Origin: Dokdonia sp. 4H-3-7-5
GTDB lineage: Bacteria; Bacteroidota; Bacteroidia; Flavobacteriales; Flavobacteriaceae
NCBI RefSeq assembly: GCF_000212355.1
Contig: NC_015496.1
Coordinates: forward strand, 2,946,001 to 3,010,000
Direction of reading: 5' to 3'
Length of the DNA stretch: 64,000 bases
Every line of letters starts with the position of its first letter. The first letter of the stretch is position 1. Below are positions 16,780-25,041 of the stretch, in pieces. The notes under the pieces are model-generated. The model did not search any database. It had not been told where the DNA came from and saw nothing but the letters and a program-made list of their open reading frames with translations. The position numbers and the translations under genes are program-made.

Positions 16780-19319
16780 ATAATCCAAAACTAATCACTA
16801 AGGCAGCTACAAGTTGGTTGTTTAAAATGGCATGGCGGGATGCTAAGGCAAGTAAAGTGCGTTTGTTGCTCTTTATGGCTTCCATCATATTGGGAATTGC
16901 AGCGGTGGTTTCCATTCAGCTATTTAGCCAGAATCTTACAGAAAATATACAGCGACAATCTAAAACCCTCATGGGGGCAGATTATATCATTGACAGTAGG
17001 CAAGCTCCAAGCGAGCGTGCTCAAGCTATCATAGACTCGCTTCAACCAGATGCATCAGAGGTGAACTTTGTATCTATGATTGCGTTTCCTAAAAATGGAG
17101 GAACAAAACTGGTACGTGTAAGAGGTCTAGAAGGCGATTTTCCATTTTATGGATCCATGCAAACTAATCCTGTAAACGCAGGAACTAGTTATCAGGTTAA
17201 TGGCGGAGCTCTCGTTGACGCTACACTTATGTTACAGTACAGTGTGGTTCCTGGAGATTCTATCAAAGTAGGAGCGATCACGTTGCCTATCATTGGGGAG
17301 TTAATATCTATGCCAGGAAGTAGTGCCGTATCAAGTTCTGTTGCACCGCCCGTAATAATCCCTAATCGCTTTATCGCAGAGACGGAGCTATTGCAGTTTG
17401 GTAGTCGTAAGGAATATCAATTTTTTTATAAAGCACCGTCCATAGATCTTGAAGCTTTAGAAAAAAACATAGATCCTATTCTCAAATTAGAAAATGCAGA
17501 TATAGATACGCATACAAGCACCAGCGCACGATTAGGACAGCGATACGAGAATGTAGGAGCATTTCTCAACCTAGCAGCATTTATAGCGCTTCTATTGGGA
17601 TGCGTAGGTATCGCTAGTTCTGTAAACATCTATATCAAAGAAAAACTGAAAGCCATCGCTGTTTTAAAGTGTATGGGAGCTTCTAGAAAACAGAGTTTTT
17701 TAATTTTTCTGATACAAATAGCTGGCATAGGATTAATAGGTGGAATCATAGGCACCATCATAGGTGCAGGTCTACAAGAGTTATTCCCTTATATCCTACA
17801 AGAGTTTTTACCTTTTGATGTGACCATAAATATTTCCATACAGCCACTCATCATGGGAGTATTACTTGGTTTATTTATGTCTGTTTTATTTGCGCTATTA
17901 CCACTTATTCGTACTTGGTATGTGTCTCCATTAGATGTGTTAAGAGTAACGGAAACATCTAATCAAGAAAGTGCAAAAGCTAGATTAGTGGTCGTAGGAC
18001 TCATTATGGTATCACTGTATTTATTTTCCTTTTGGTTATTAAAGGATGGTCTATTTGCACTTACTTTTGTAGGCGGTGTTATCGTGACATTTGCTGTTTT
18101 AGCCGGAGTAGCAAGAGGTACGATGCTCATCGTTAAGAAGTACTTCCCCAAGAAGGCGTCATTCACCATGCGCCAGAGTCTCCTCAATTTATACCGACCT
18201 AATAATCAAACTTTAGTATTACTAGTTGCCATAGGTTTAGGTACTTTTTTAATAAGTACGCTTTATTTTACAAAGGATATATTACTTGCCAAAACGGAAG
18301 TAGGCAACACTTCAAATAGTGCAAATATCATTACGCTAGACGTCCAGCCAGATCAAGTTGAGGAGGTAGCCACTACTTTCAAAACTAATGACTTACAAGT
18401 TATTGATAATATTTCGCTAGTGACTATGCGTATGCACAGTATTAATGGAATTCTAGTAAACGCCTTACGTACAGATAGTACCGCACAAATACGTAAGTGG
18501 ATTCTCAACCATGAGTTTAGAACTACTTACAGGGATGAGCTTATAGCATCAGAAGAAATTATAGAAGGGGAGTGGATAGACGCTATAGCACCTAACGAAC
18601 CTATAAAAATTTCTATCTCTGATAATCTTGCAGATGATGCAAATGTGACTGTAGGTGATCCTATTGTTTTTAATGTGCAAGGAGTGCTTATGGAAACTAT
18701 TGTAGGTAGTATACGCAAGGTTGATTGGGCACGATTACAACTCAATTTCTCCATCGTTTTTCCTAAGGGTGTACTTGAGAATGCTCCTCAATTTAACGTG
18801 TTAACTACATATGCAGATACTAAAGAAAAATCGGCGGGATTACAGCGGGATTTAGTCACGGCATTTCCTAACGTCTCTATTATTGATTTAAGACAGGTTT
18901 ATAATGTGGTAGAAGATATCTTGAGCAAAGTCTCGTGGATAATCAATTTTATGGCATTCTTTAGTATTCTTACAGGGATCATCGTACTTATAGGTTCTGT
19001 ACGTACGAGTAAATATCAACGCATTAAAGAAAGCGTGCTACTGCGAACATTAGGTGCAAAAAACAAGCAGATTCTTATGATTTCGGCATTTGAGTACTTC
19101 TTTCTAGGTGTTTTGGGTAGTTTAGTTGGGATCTTACTGGCATTAGTGAGTAGTTTGATGCTAGCAATATTTGTATTTAAAGAGCCATTTGTCCCATCAT
19201 TAATCCCATTCCTAGTATTTCTGCCTGGCATCACATCATTGGTTGTGTTTATTGGCCTTAGTAATATAGGAGGTGTATTGCGCAGTTCTCCTCTTGAGGT
19301 GCTTAGAAAGGCAGAGTAG
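16776..19319 (+). CDS. ybbP: FtsX-like ABC permease, YbbP type
   Basis: 847 residues from a TTG at 16776 that overlaps the ATPase stop; the first ATG (16827, MAWRDAKASKVRLLLF) is an alternative. Two FtsX modules are visible: TM1 near residues 30-48, a large periplasmic domain, three TM segments at ~265-380 (AAFIALLLGCVGIASSVN), extra TM pairs in the middle, a second periplasmic domain and a final three-TM block (~715-840). The ten-TM layout matches YbbP rather than LolC/E. With YbbA and TesA it probably handles a lipid or hydrophobic substrate; that is inference from context. Confidence 0.9.
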   Translation: MNNPKLITKAATSWLFKMAWRDAKASKVRLLLFMASIILGIAAVVSIQLFSQNLTENIQRQSKTLMGADYIIDSRQAPSERAQAIIDSLQPDASEVNFVSMIAFPKNGGTKLVRVRGLEGDFPFYGSMQTNPVNAGTSYQVNGGALVDATLMLQYSVVPGDSIKVGAITLPIIGELISMPGSSAVSSSVAPPVIIPNRFIAETELLQFGSRKEYQFFYKAPSIDLEALEKNIDPILKLENADIDTHTSTSARLGQRYENVGAFLNLAAFIALLLGCVGIASSVNIYIKEKLKAIAVLKCMGASRKQSFLIFLIQIAGIGLIGGIIGTIIGAGLQELFPYILQEFLPFDVTINISIQPLIMGVLLGLFMSVLFALLPLIRTWYVSPLDVLRVTETSNQESAKARLVVVGLIMVSLYLFSFWLLKDGLFALTFVGGVIVTFAVLAGVARGTMLIVKKYFPKKASFTMRQSLLNLYRPNNQTLVLLVAIGLGTFLISTLYFTKDILLAKTEVGNTSNSANIITLDVQPDQVEEVATTFKTNDLQVIDNISLVTMRMHSINGILVNALRTDSTAQIRKWILNHEFRTTYRDELIASEEIIEGEWIDAIAPNEPIKISISDNLADDANVTVGDPIVFNVQGVLMETIVGSIRKVDWARLQLNFSIVFPKGVLENAPQFNVLTTYADTKEKSAGLQRDLVTAFPNVSIIDLRQVYNVVEDILSKVSWIINFMAFFSILTGIIVLIGSVRTSKYQRIKESVLLRTLGAKNKQILMISAFEYFFLGVLGSLVGILLALVSSLMLAIFVFKEPFVPSLIPFLVFLPGITSLVVFIGLSNIGGVLRSSPLEVLRKAE

Positions 19320-19348
19320 GAGGTGTAGCACTATATTCTATGTTTTTA

Positions 19349-19364
19349 TGCTTTCGCGAAAGCG
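19349..19364. repeat. Dispersed palindrome, first base changed
   Basis: TGCTTTCGCGAAAGCG, 30 bp after the stop of the FtsX-like permease gene, in the convergent gap. Confidence 0.93.
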
Positions 19365-19417
19365 TAACCCTTCTATAGCAAACAAATTAAAGATTATCAC
19401 ACTTTACCGCATAAAAA

Positions 19418-19441
19418 AAGGTTGCCAAACGGCAACCTTTT
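19418..19441. terminator. Intrinsic terminator
   Basis: Stem AAAGGTTGCC / GGCAACCTTT, loop AAAC. On the minus strand a run of seven Ts follows, so it ends the detoxification cluster; on the plus strand TTTTC follows weakly. Confidence 0.85.
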
Positions 19442-19462
19442 CACTTGTAAGAAATACATCAA

Positions 19463-20269
19463 TTACTTGATGCTCTCTAATAATTTATCTGCAACTAGTT
19501 CTGATGAAGCTGGGTTTTGACCTGTAATAAGGTTTCCATCTTGGATTGCATATGCAGCCCAATCTTCTTTTTTAGAATAGATACCACCGTTTTTAGTTAG
19601 CATGTCTTCTACTAAGAAAGGTACTACCTCAGTAAGTTGTACAGCCTCTTCTTCAGTGTTAGTAAATCCTGTTACTTTTTTCCCTTGTACTAATGGGTTT
19701 CCATCAGTTCCTTTTACATCTTTTAATGCAGCTGGAGCGTGACATACGAAAGCAACTGGCTTATCTTGACTATTGAATTTCTCAATAAGTGCGATAGATT
19801 TTGCGTCATTTGCAAGATCCCATAATGGTCCGTGACCTCCTGGGTAAAATACAGCGTCAAAATCGTCTGCATTCATATCTGCAAGTACTTTTGTGTTTGC
19901 GATAAGGTTTTTTGCAGTTTCGTCTTTGTCAAAACGCTCTGTAGCTTCTGTTGCAGCGTCTGGAGAGTCACTACTTGGATCTATAGGTGCAGCTCCTCCC
20001 TTTGGAGTTGCGATTGTAATGTTTACACCTTTGTCAAGTAACGAGTAATATGGCGCAGCAAATTCTTCTACCCAAAATCCTGTTTTCTTTCCAGTGTCTC
20101 CTAGTTGGTCGTGTGATGTTAATACAAATAAAACGTTCATTTCTTTTTCTTTTTTGGTTTCTGTTGTTACTTCCGAAACTTTTTCAGAAGTTGTTTTTGT
20201 GTTTGATTCCTTACAGCTTGTTGCTGTGATAATAGTTAGCACAAGTGCTAGTGATTGTATAATCTTCAT
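19463..20269 (-). CDS. DJ-1/PfpI-family protein, lipoprotein (glyoxalase III-like)
   Basis: 268 residues. Signal MKIIQSLALVLTIITATSC with lipobox Cys19 and a charged Thr/Lys/Glu linker precede a DJ-1/PfpI domain starting MNVLFVLTSHDQL. Nucleophile Cys176 sits in the elbow AFVCHAPAALKDV; the nearby YPGGHGPLWDL carries the conserved Gly-His. The HchA-like group detoxifies methylglyoxal without cofactor. A membrane-anchored form is unusual, because homologues are cytoplasmic. Last gene of the TetR-led cluster, 8 bp after the alcohol dehydrogenase. Confidence 0.85.
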   Translation of the reverse strand: MKIIQSLALVLTIITATSCKESNTKTTSEKVSEVTTETKKEKEMNVLFVLTSHDQLGDTGKKTGFWVEEFAAPYYSLLDKGVNITIATPKGGAAPIDPSSDSPDAATEATERFDKDETAKNLIANTKVLADMNADDFDAVFYPGGHGPLWDLANDAKSIALIEKFNSQDKPVAFVCHAPAALKDVKGTDGNPLVQGKKVTGFTNTEEEAVQLTEVVPFLVEDMLTKNGGIYSKKEDWAAYAIQDGNLITGQNPASSELVADKLLESIK

Positions 20270-20277
20270 AATTGTTA

Positions 20278-21438
20278 TTAGTAAGCCATTTTGACTATTT
20301 TCTCCACATTATCTGGAGTTAGTGATTGGTGTTCTCCTAATCCTTCCCAGCCACGATCTGTAAATCGCTTCGAAATTTTCTCAGCAGTTCCTTCGTAATT
20401 TTCTGTGTAATCTGAGAGCTTCGTATCTATTCCTAATTCTTTGAAGAATGCCTCTGTCTTTTCGATAGCAGCATAGGCTTTGTCATCTACACTACCTTCT
20501 GTGACGTTCCATACACGTTCTGCATATTGAGCAAGCTTCTCTTTCTTAGCTTCAAAATTGAATTTATAGTGACTAGGAGCAATAACTGCTAGCGTACGTG
20601 CGTGATCTATACCAAACATTGCTGTTAGTTCATGACCAATGGCATGTACCGCCCAGTCTGTAGGAACTCCTTTTTGGATCAATCCATTAAGAGCCATGGT
20701 ACAACTCCACATAAAATCTGCTGCGGCTTTGTAATCTGTTGGGTCTTTAATAACAGTAGGAGCTACCTCGATTAATGTTTGTAAGATACTTTCGGCAAAA
20801 CGATCTTGTAAACGCGCACCTATAGGGTACGTCATATATTGCTCAAGAACGTGGGTAAATGCATCTGTAAGGCCATTCGCTAGTTGTCGTTCTGGAATAG
20901 AAGTAATTACCTGCGGATCTAAGATAGAAAATACTGGAAATAATCCTGGACCTCCCATAGCAAGCTTCTCTTGCGTTTCCTTTCTCGTAATTACAGATCC
21001 TGAATTCATCTCAGATCCTGTAGCTGGTAGTGTTAATACCGTTCCAAAAGGCATTCCTTTCTCAGTTTTGATATTCTGTGTAAGAATATCCCAAGGCGTA
21101 TCTCCTTCATAAAGAGCTGCTGCAGATAAAAACTTAGTTCCATCGATTACAGAACCACCACCCACAGCAAGTAAATATGTAATTTCTTTGTCTTTAATTA
21201 CCTCTAACGCTTCCATAAGTACTGCATACTCAGGATTTGCAGGAATACCTCCAAACTCAGTAACATGTACATCTGATAGTGCTGTTTTTACTTGGTCATA
21301 AATTCCATTTTTCTTGATACTTCCACCACCATATAATAATAGCACTTTGGCATCTGCAGGAATTTCTTCACTCAGCTTTGCAATCGTATCCTTTCCAAAG
21401 ATGACTTTAGTCGGATTCTTAAATTCAAAATTGTTCAT
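20278..21438 (-). CDS. Iron-containing alcohol dehydrogenase (YqhD-like aldehyde reductase)
   Basis: 386 residues, family III ADH. NAD(P) motif GGGSVIDGTKF and PTVxAT-like segment TLPATGSEMNSGSV, metal-binding residues in NGLTDAFTHVLEQYM and AVHAIGHELTAMFGIDHARTLAVI. YqhD/BDH enzymes reduce short aldehydes with NADPH. Placement directly before a DJ-1 protein and after an enone reductase and nitroreductase suggests aldehyde detoxification. Confidence 0.9.
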   Translation of the reverse strand: MNNFEFKNPTKVIFGKDTIAKLSEEIPADAKVLLLYGGGSIKKNGIYDQVKTALSDVHVTEFGGIPANPEYAVLMEALEVIKDKEITYLLAVGGGSVIDGTKFLSAAALYEGDTPWDILTQNIKTEKGMPFGTVLTLPATGSEMNSGSVITRKETQEKLAMGGPGLFPVFSILDPQVITSIPERQLANGLTDAFTHVLEQYMTYPIGARLQDRFAESILQTLIEVAPTVIKDPTDYKAAADFMWSCTMALNGLIQKGVPTDWAVHAIGHELTAMFGIDHARTLAVIAPSHYKFNFEAKKEKLAQYAERVWNVTEGSVDDKAYAAIEKTEAFFKELGIDTKLSDYTENYEGTAEKISKRFTDRGWEGLGEHQSLTPDNVEKIVKMAY

Positions 21439-21473
21439 CGTACTTTTCTTTTTCTTTTTTCTTTCAATAATCT

Positions 21474-22472
21474 TTAGATCTTTACGACCATTTTCCCTTT
21501 GTTTTTACCTTCAAACAAGTCGATAAAAGCTGTTGGGATATTTTCAAAACCTTCTACTACAGTTTCCGTGTAAGTGAGTTTACCTTCAGATAACCATGTA
21601 GCCAGTTGTTTCATAGCCTCAGGAAATTTTTCTGCATAGTTCGAGACAATAAAACCTTGCATTAGTGCGCTATTTTTAACTAAAAATGGCTGTACACTCA
21701 TACTCATTGGTATTTCTGTATTGTTGTACACAGAGATTGCTCCACAAATAATCATTCTTGCAAAACGATTAATATTTACGAGCACTGCGTCAGAGATGGG
21801 TCCACCTACATTATCAAAGTAAACATCTACACCATCTGGCGCTGCAGCTTTTATTGCCGCCGCCATATCATCTGTAGTGTTGTAGTTGATAGCTGCATCA
21901 AAGCCAAATTTGTCTTTAAGCATTGCTACCTTCTCATCAGTTCCAGCAATTCCTACTACGCGTAGTCCTAATATCTTTCCAATCTGTCCTACAACACTAC
22001 CTACAGCTCCGGCTGCACCAGAAACAACGAGCGTTTCTCCAGCTACAGGTTTTCCTATTTCATGTAACCCTAGAAAAGCTGTTAGTCCAGTCATTCCTAA
22101 AATACCTAGGTACGCACTTAGCGATGCTTTTGATGGATCTACTTTAAGAAGTCCTTCTCCTGTGTGCACTTGAGCAGTTGCCCAATCTAGCATTCCAGAA
22201 ACATAATCACCTTCCTTAAAAGCGTCATTATTAGATGCTGTTACTTTTGCAACTACACCAGAGTGTATAGGTTTACCTATTTCAAAGGGTGCAATGTATG
22301 ACTTTGCATCACTCATTCTACCTCGTAAATAAGGATCTACAGAAACATATGCTGCCTCTACCAAAATTTCACCCTTACCAGCAGATAAGTTTTTTTCGTC
22401 TGTCACAAATTCAAAATTTGATACAGATGGTGTTCCTTCTGGTCTACTTTTTAATAATATATTTTTAGTCAT
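21474..22472 (-). CDS. NADP-dependent 2-alkenal/enone reductase (CurA/LTB4DH family)
   Basis: 332 residues, zinc-free medium-chain reductase. N-terminal PEGTPSVSNFEFV and SVDPYLRGRMSD are typical of the leukotriene-B4-12-hydroxydehydrogenase/CurA family; nucleotide-binding AAGAVGSVVGQIGK and VYFDNVGGPI follow. Reduces the C=C bond of alpha,beta-unsaturated carbonyls using NADPH. 14 bp from the nitroreductase upstream and 36 bp from the ADH downstream, so one transcript is likely. Confidence 0.88.
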   Translation of the reverse strand: MTKNILLKSRPEGTPSVSNFEFVTDEKNLSAGKGEILVEAAYVSVDPYLRGRMSDAKSYIAPFEIGKPIHSGVVAKVTASNNDAFKEGDYVSGMLDWATAQVHTGEGLLKVDPSKASLSAYLGILGMTGLTAFLGLHEIGKPVAGETLVVSGAAGAVGSVVGQIGKILGLRVVGIAGTDEKVAMLKDKFGFDAAINYNTTDDMAAAIKAAAPDGVDVYFDNVGGPISDAVLVNINRFARMIICGAISVYNNTEIPMSMSVQPFLVKNSALMQGFIVSNYAEKFPEAMKQLATWLSEGKLTYTETVVEGFENIPTAFIDLFEGKNKGKMVVKI

Positions 22473-22485
22473 CGCTATATATCTT

Positions 22486-23118
22486 TTACTCTATTACAGT
22501 TACCATATCTTCCATAGGCTTTCTCACCTTTACAAGATTTACTAACCAGTCTTCATCTTCTTTTCTGTAACCTAAAGGAAGTAATACTGCACTGCGTAAA
22601 CCTTTTTCGCGTAAGCCTAATATTTTATCTACTTCTGTAGCGTCAAAACCTTCTAGTGGTGTTGCATCTACATTTTCATAAGCTGCGGCGATAATTGCGT
22701 GCGAAAAAGCGATATATGCTTGTCTTGCAGCGTGCTCAAAGTTTTCTTGCTCGTCTTTTTGAGGATAAGAGTCTAGTAACATCTGGCGGTAATTTTCCCA
22801 ACCTTCATTTTTAAATCCTCTTATATCATTAGTAAGATCAAACATGTAGTTGATTCTCTCAGGAGTATATGTGTCCCAAGCTGCAAAAACTAATAAGTGT
22901 GAACAATCAGTAATTACAGACTGGTTCCAGGCCGCAGGTCTTATTTGTTCTTTAATATCCTGGTTCTTAATCACCATAACCTCAAAAGGCTGTAGTCCGC
23001 TTGAAGTAGGAGCAAGTCTTGTAGCTTCTAAAATTCTTTCAATTTTATCTTCGGCTACTTTTTCACCATTCATTGCCTTTGCGGCATATCTCCAGTTTAA
23101 CTTATCTAATAAATCCAT
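22486..23118 (-). CDS. Nitroreductase-family FMN oxidoreductase
   Basis: 210 residues from ATG at 23118 (MDLLDKLNWRYAAKAMNGEK); an upstream ATG at 23157 would overlap the TetR stop and add an Asn/Lys-only stretch. Features: R-Y-A-x-K-x-M near the N-terminus binding FMN, RLAPTSSGLQPFEV, and C-terminal LPLGYRKEDEDW. NfsB/DrgA-type enzymes reduce quinones and nitro compounds with NAD(P)H. First structural gene after the regulator. Confidence 0.85.
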   Translation of the reverse strand: MDLLDKLNWRYAAKAMNGEKVAEDKIERILEATRLAPTSSGLQPFEVMVIKNQDIKEQIRPAAWNQSVITDCSHLLVFAAWDTYTPERINYMFDLTNDIRGFKNEGWENYRQMLLDSYPQKDEQENFEHAARQAYIAFSHAIIAAAYENVDATPLEGFDATEVDKILGLREKGLRSAVLLPLGYRKEDEDWLVNLVKVRKPMEDMVTVIE

Positions 23119-23147
23119 ATTCTTATTATTTACGTTCTTGTTGTTTT

Positions 23148-23732
23148 TTATTGACATGCTTTAATACTACTCCATGCAGATTGATAAGCTTCTTCCATGT
23201 GAGTTTTATCTAATTGAAATGCTCCTCGCTTTTGGGTCATCATTAAAAATGAAAGCGGATTAATTGCATATGCGTATAGTATAAAATCTGATAATGGTTT
23301 GATAATTCCTTCCTTTTTACCGCGTTCCCATAAGTCGAGTAGGGGCTGTAAGTGCTTTATTCCTTCTTGTCTGCTTTCCTCATCAATCATAGGAGTGTTA
23401 TCACACTGAGCAAGAAACATTGCTTTCTCACATTCCTTTAACTTGAAATCTGCAATACGTTTCCAGATGTACTCAAAACCTGACTCTACTGGGAGCGAAG
23501 CATCATAAGATGCAAATGCATACTCTGTATATGACGCCTTAACTTCTACATAAGTTTTATTAACGAGGTCTTGTTTATTTTCAAAATAGAGATAGATAGT
23601 GGCAGGAGAAACGCTTGCCATTTTGGCAATTTTACTCATAGGTGTAGCGTGAAAACCATTATTGTTTACAAGCTCTATGGTCGCCTTTACAAGCGCATTA
23701 CGTTTATCTATACTTTTTTGAAGTTTTGCCAT
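23148..23732 (-). CDS. TetR-family regulator of the detoxification cluster
   Basis: 194 residues from ATG at 23732 (MAKLQKSIDKRNALVKATIE); the frame extends upstream but through the promoter. HTH residues ~10-55 are clear (GFHATPMSKIAKMASVSPATIYLYFENKQDLV). The ligand domain is variable and holds two Cys (ECEKAMFLAQC) that could sense electrophiles, as in NemR; this is inference. A perfect palindromic operator lies 35 bp upstream of its own start, so it is probably autoregulated together with the four downstream genes. Confidence 0.9.
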   Translation of the reverse strand: MAKLQKSIDKRNALVKATIELVNNNGFHATPMSKIAKMASVSPATIYLYFENKQDLVNKTYVEVKASYTEYAFASYDASLPVESGFEYIWKRIADFKLKECEKAMFLAQCDNTPMIDEESRQEGIKHLQPLLDLWERGKKEGIIKPLSDFILYAYAINPLSFLMMTQKRGAFQLDKTHMEEAYQSAWSSIKACQ

Positions 23733-23750
23733 GTTATTTAATTGCTGCAG

Positions 23751-23758
23751 CAAAGGTA
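23751..23758 (-). promoter_or_regulatory. -7 box of the TetR-led operon
   Basis: Minus-strand TACCTTTG, 18 bp before the TetR ATG. The operator at 23767-23780 covers the spacer between this box and the expected -33 region, an ideal position for repression. Confidence 0.65.
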
Positions 23759-23766
23759 GTGTTAAA

Positions 23767-23780
23767 AATGAACGTTCATT
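23767..23780. promoter_or_regulatory. Probable TetR operator
   Basis: AATGAACGTTCATT is a perfect 14-bp palindrome of the size and type bound by TetR/AcrR dimers. It is distinct from the dispersed genome repeat. Confidence 0.7.
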
Positions 23781-23882
23781 CTTTTTTAACAAACATTTAA
23801 TTTGATAGCTGCAAGTGAAATAATATTCATGTTTTACCTAAAGCACGTTGAATAATCAGGAAGGCGAGTAGGTGGGATGTTA

Positions 23883-23898
23883 CGCTTTCGCGAAAGCG
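23883..23898. repeat. Dispersed palindrome, perfect
   Basis: Symmetry extends two more bases each side (TA..TA, 23881-23900). Lies between the TetR promoter and the 3' end of the DMT transporter gene. Confidence 0.95.
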
Positions 23899-23975
23899 TA
23901 AAAAGGATACAAATTATTTATGATGAAAAATTATCTATGGAATATTATAAGTTAGTTATGGCGAACGGCAGCTTA

Positions 23976-24875
23976 CTAAGAATATAAAATGAGGAAGACC
24001 CCAATTAATATACCTGCGAGCGGAACCAATTTCTTGCGCTTATTCTTTTCCTTGAACACTAGTCCACCAATAACTACTGCTATTATAAGTTGGCTACGTT
24101 TTATTGCCGAGAGTAACATGATAAGCGCATCTGGATCCTGCAGTGATTTGAAGTAAAAATAATCGGCGGTTTGTAACAAGATACCTACGGCAATAATCGT
24201 CCACCTAAAGGTAAATGCACTTCTTTTTTCGGCTTTAGGAAACCATGTAATTGAGAGTATTACTAGTAACATCAAAATAGTATACCAACAAAACCAAAAC
24301 TGCAACGTTTGTGGATTAAGCACCAGATTCTGAATTAAGAACTTGTCGTACAATCCGCTGGAGGCTCCTAGAAAAGTAGCACCTACAATTGCAAAAATCC
24401 ATTTGTTTTTTCTAAAGTGAATCCCTTCTTTCTTACCAATATTTGCATACAGAATTACTGATAGAATAATCACAAAGAAACCCACCCATTGTAGTGCATT
24501 AGGTTGTTCTCTATAAATAAATATTGCTCCTAAAAATGTAAAAAACGGTCCAGCAGATCGTATAGGAGTGACTATGGTGATAGGTAAGTGCTTTAAAGCT
24601 TGGTATGCTAGAATCCATGAAGCGGTCATAATCATGGATTTTATAATGATAAAACCATGCGTTTTCCATGGAATAGGAGTGATATAAAACCCTATTTCTC
24701 GAGTGTATTCTGGAAAAAATCTTGAACCTATAAAAAATGGCAGTATTAATACAAAACCTGCACATAGTGTTCCTAACAATATTGGTAACACCTCGTTACC
24801 TTGTACAGCATGTTTCTTTGCTAAGTTGTGTAATCCCAGAAAAAGTGCGGCCAGTAAGCCTAAATACATCCACAT
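23976..24875 (-). CDS. DMT-superfamily (EamA) transporter
   Basis: 299 residues with ten hydrophobic segments in two EamA halves: MWMYLGLLAALFLGLHNLAK opens the first, KNKWIFAIVGATFLGASSGLYDKF the second. The inner helix motif HLPITIVTPIRSAGPFFTFLGAIF with conserved Pro is typical. Moves small metabolites or amino acids across the inner membrane; substrate not inferable. Single gene, divergent from the zinc-motif SDR. Confidence 0.88.
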   Translation of the reverse strand: MWMYLGLLAALFLGLHNLAKKHAVQGNEVLPILLGTLCAGFVLILPFFIGSRFFPEYTREIGFYITPIPWKTHGFIIIKSMIMTASWILAYQALKHLPITIVTPIRSAGPFFTFLGAIFIYREQPNALQWVGFFVIILSVILYANIGKKEGIHFRKNKWIFAIVGATFLGASSGLYDKFLIQNLVLNPQTLQFWFCWYTILMLLVILSITWFPKAEKRSAFTFRWTIIAVGILLQTADYFYFKSLQDPDALIMLLSAIKRSQLIIAVVIGGLVFKEKNKRKKLVPLAGILIGVFLILYS

Positions 24876-24931
24876 GGCGCGAATATACTTTTTTGTGAGA
24901 TTTTAAAGTGCGTAGTATTGAGGATTCTCAA

Positions 24932-24947
24932 AGCTTTCGCGAAAGCG
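24932..24947. repeat. Dispersed palindrome, first base changed
   Basis: AGCTTTCGCGAAAGCG in the divergent spacer between the DMT transporter and the SDR gene, about 63 bp upstream of the SDR -7 box. Confidence 0.93.
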
Positions 24948-25009
24948 TAATTCAAATATATTTCAAGAAGAATACGAGTATTTATCATCTTCATAAAACG
25001 CAGTATAAT

Positions 25010-25017
25010 TACCTTTG
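25010..25017 (+). promoter_or_regulatory. -7 box for the zinc-motif SDR gene
   Basis: TACCTTTG; the start site would be near 25023, giving a leader of about 19 nt to the ATG at 25042. Confidence 0.6.
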
Positions 25018-25041
25018 CAAAAAATATGATTGCAGTTCATT

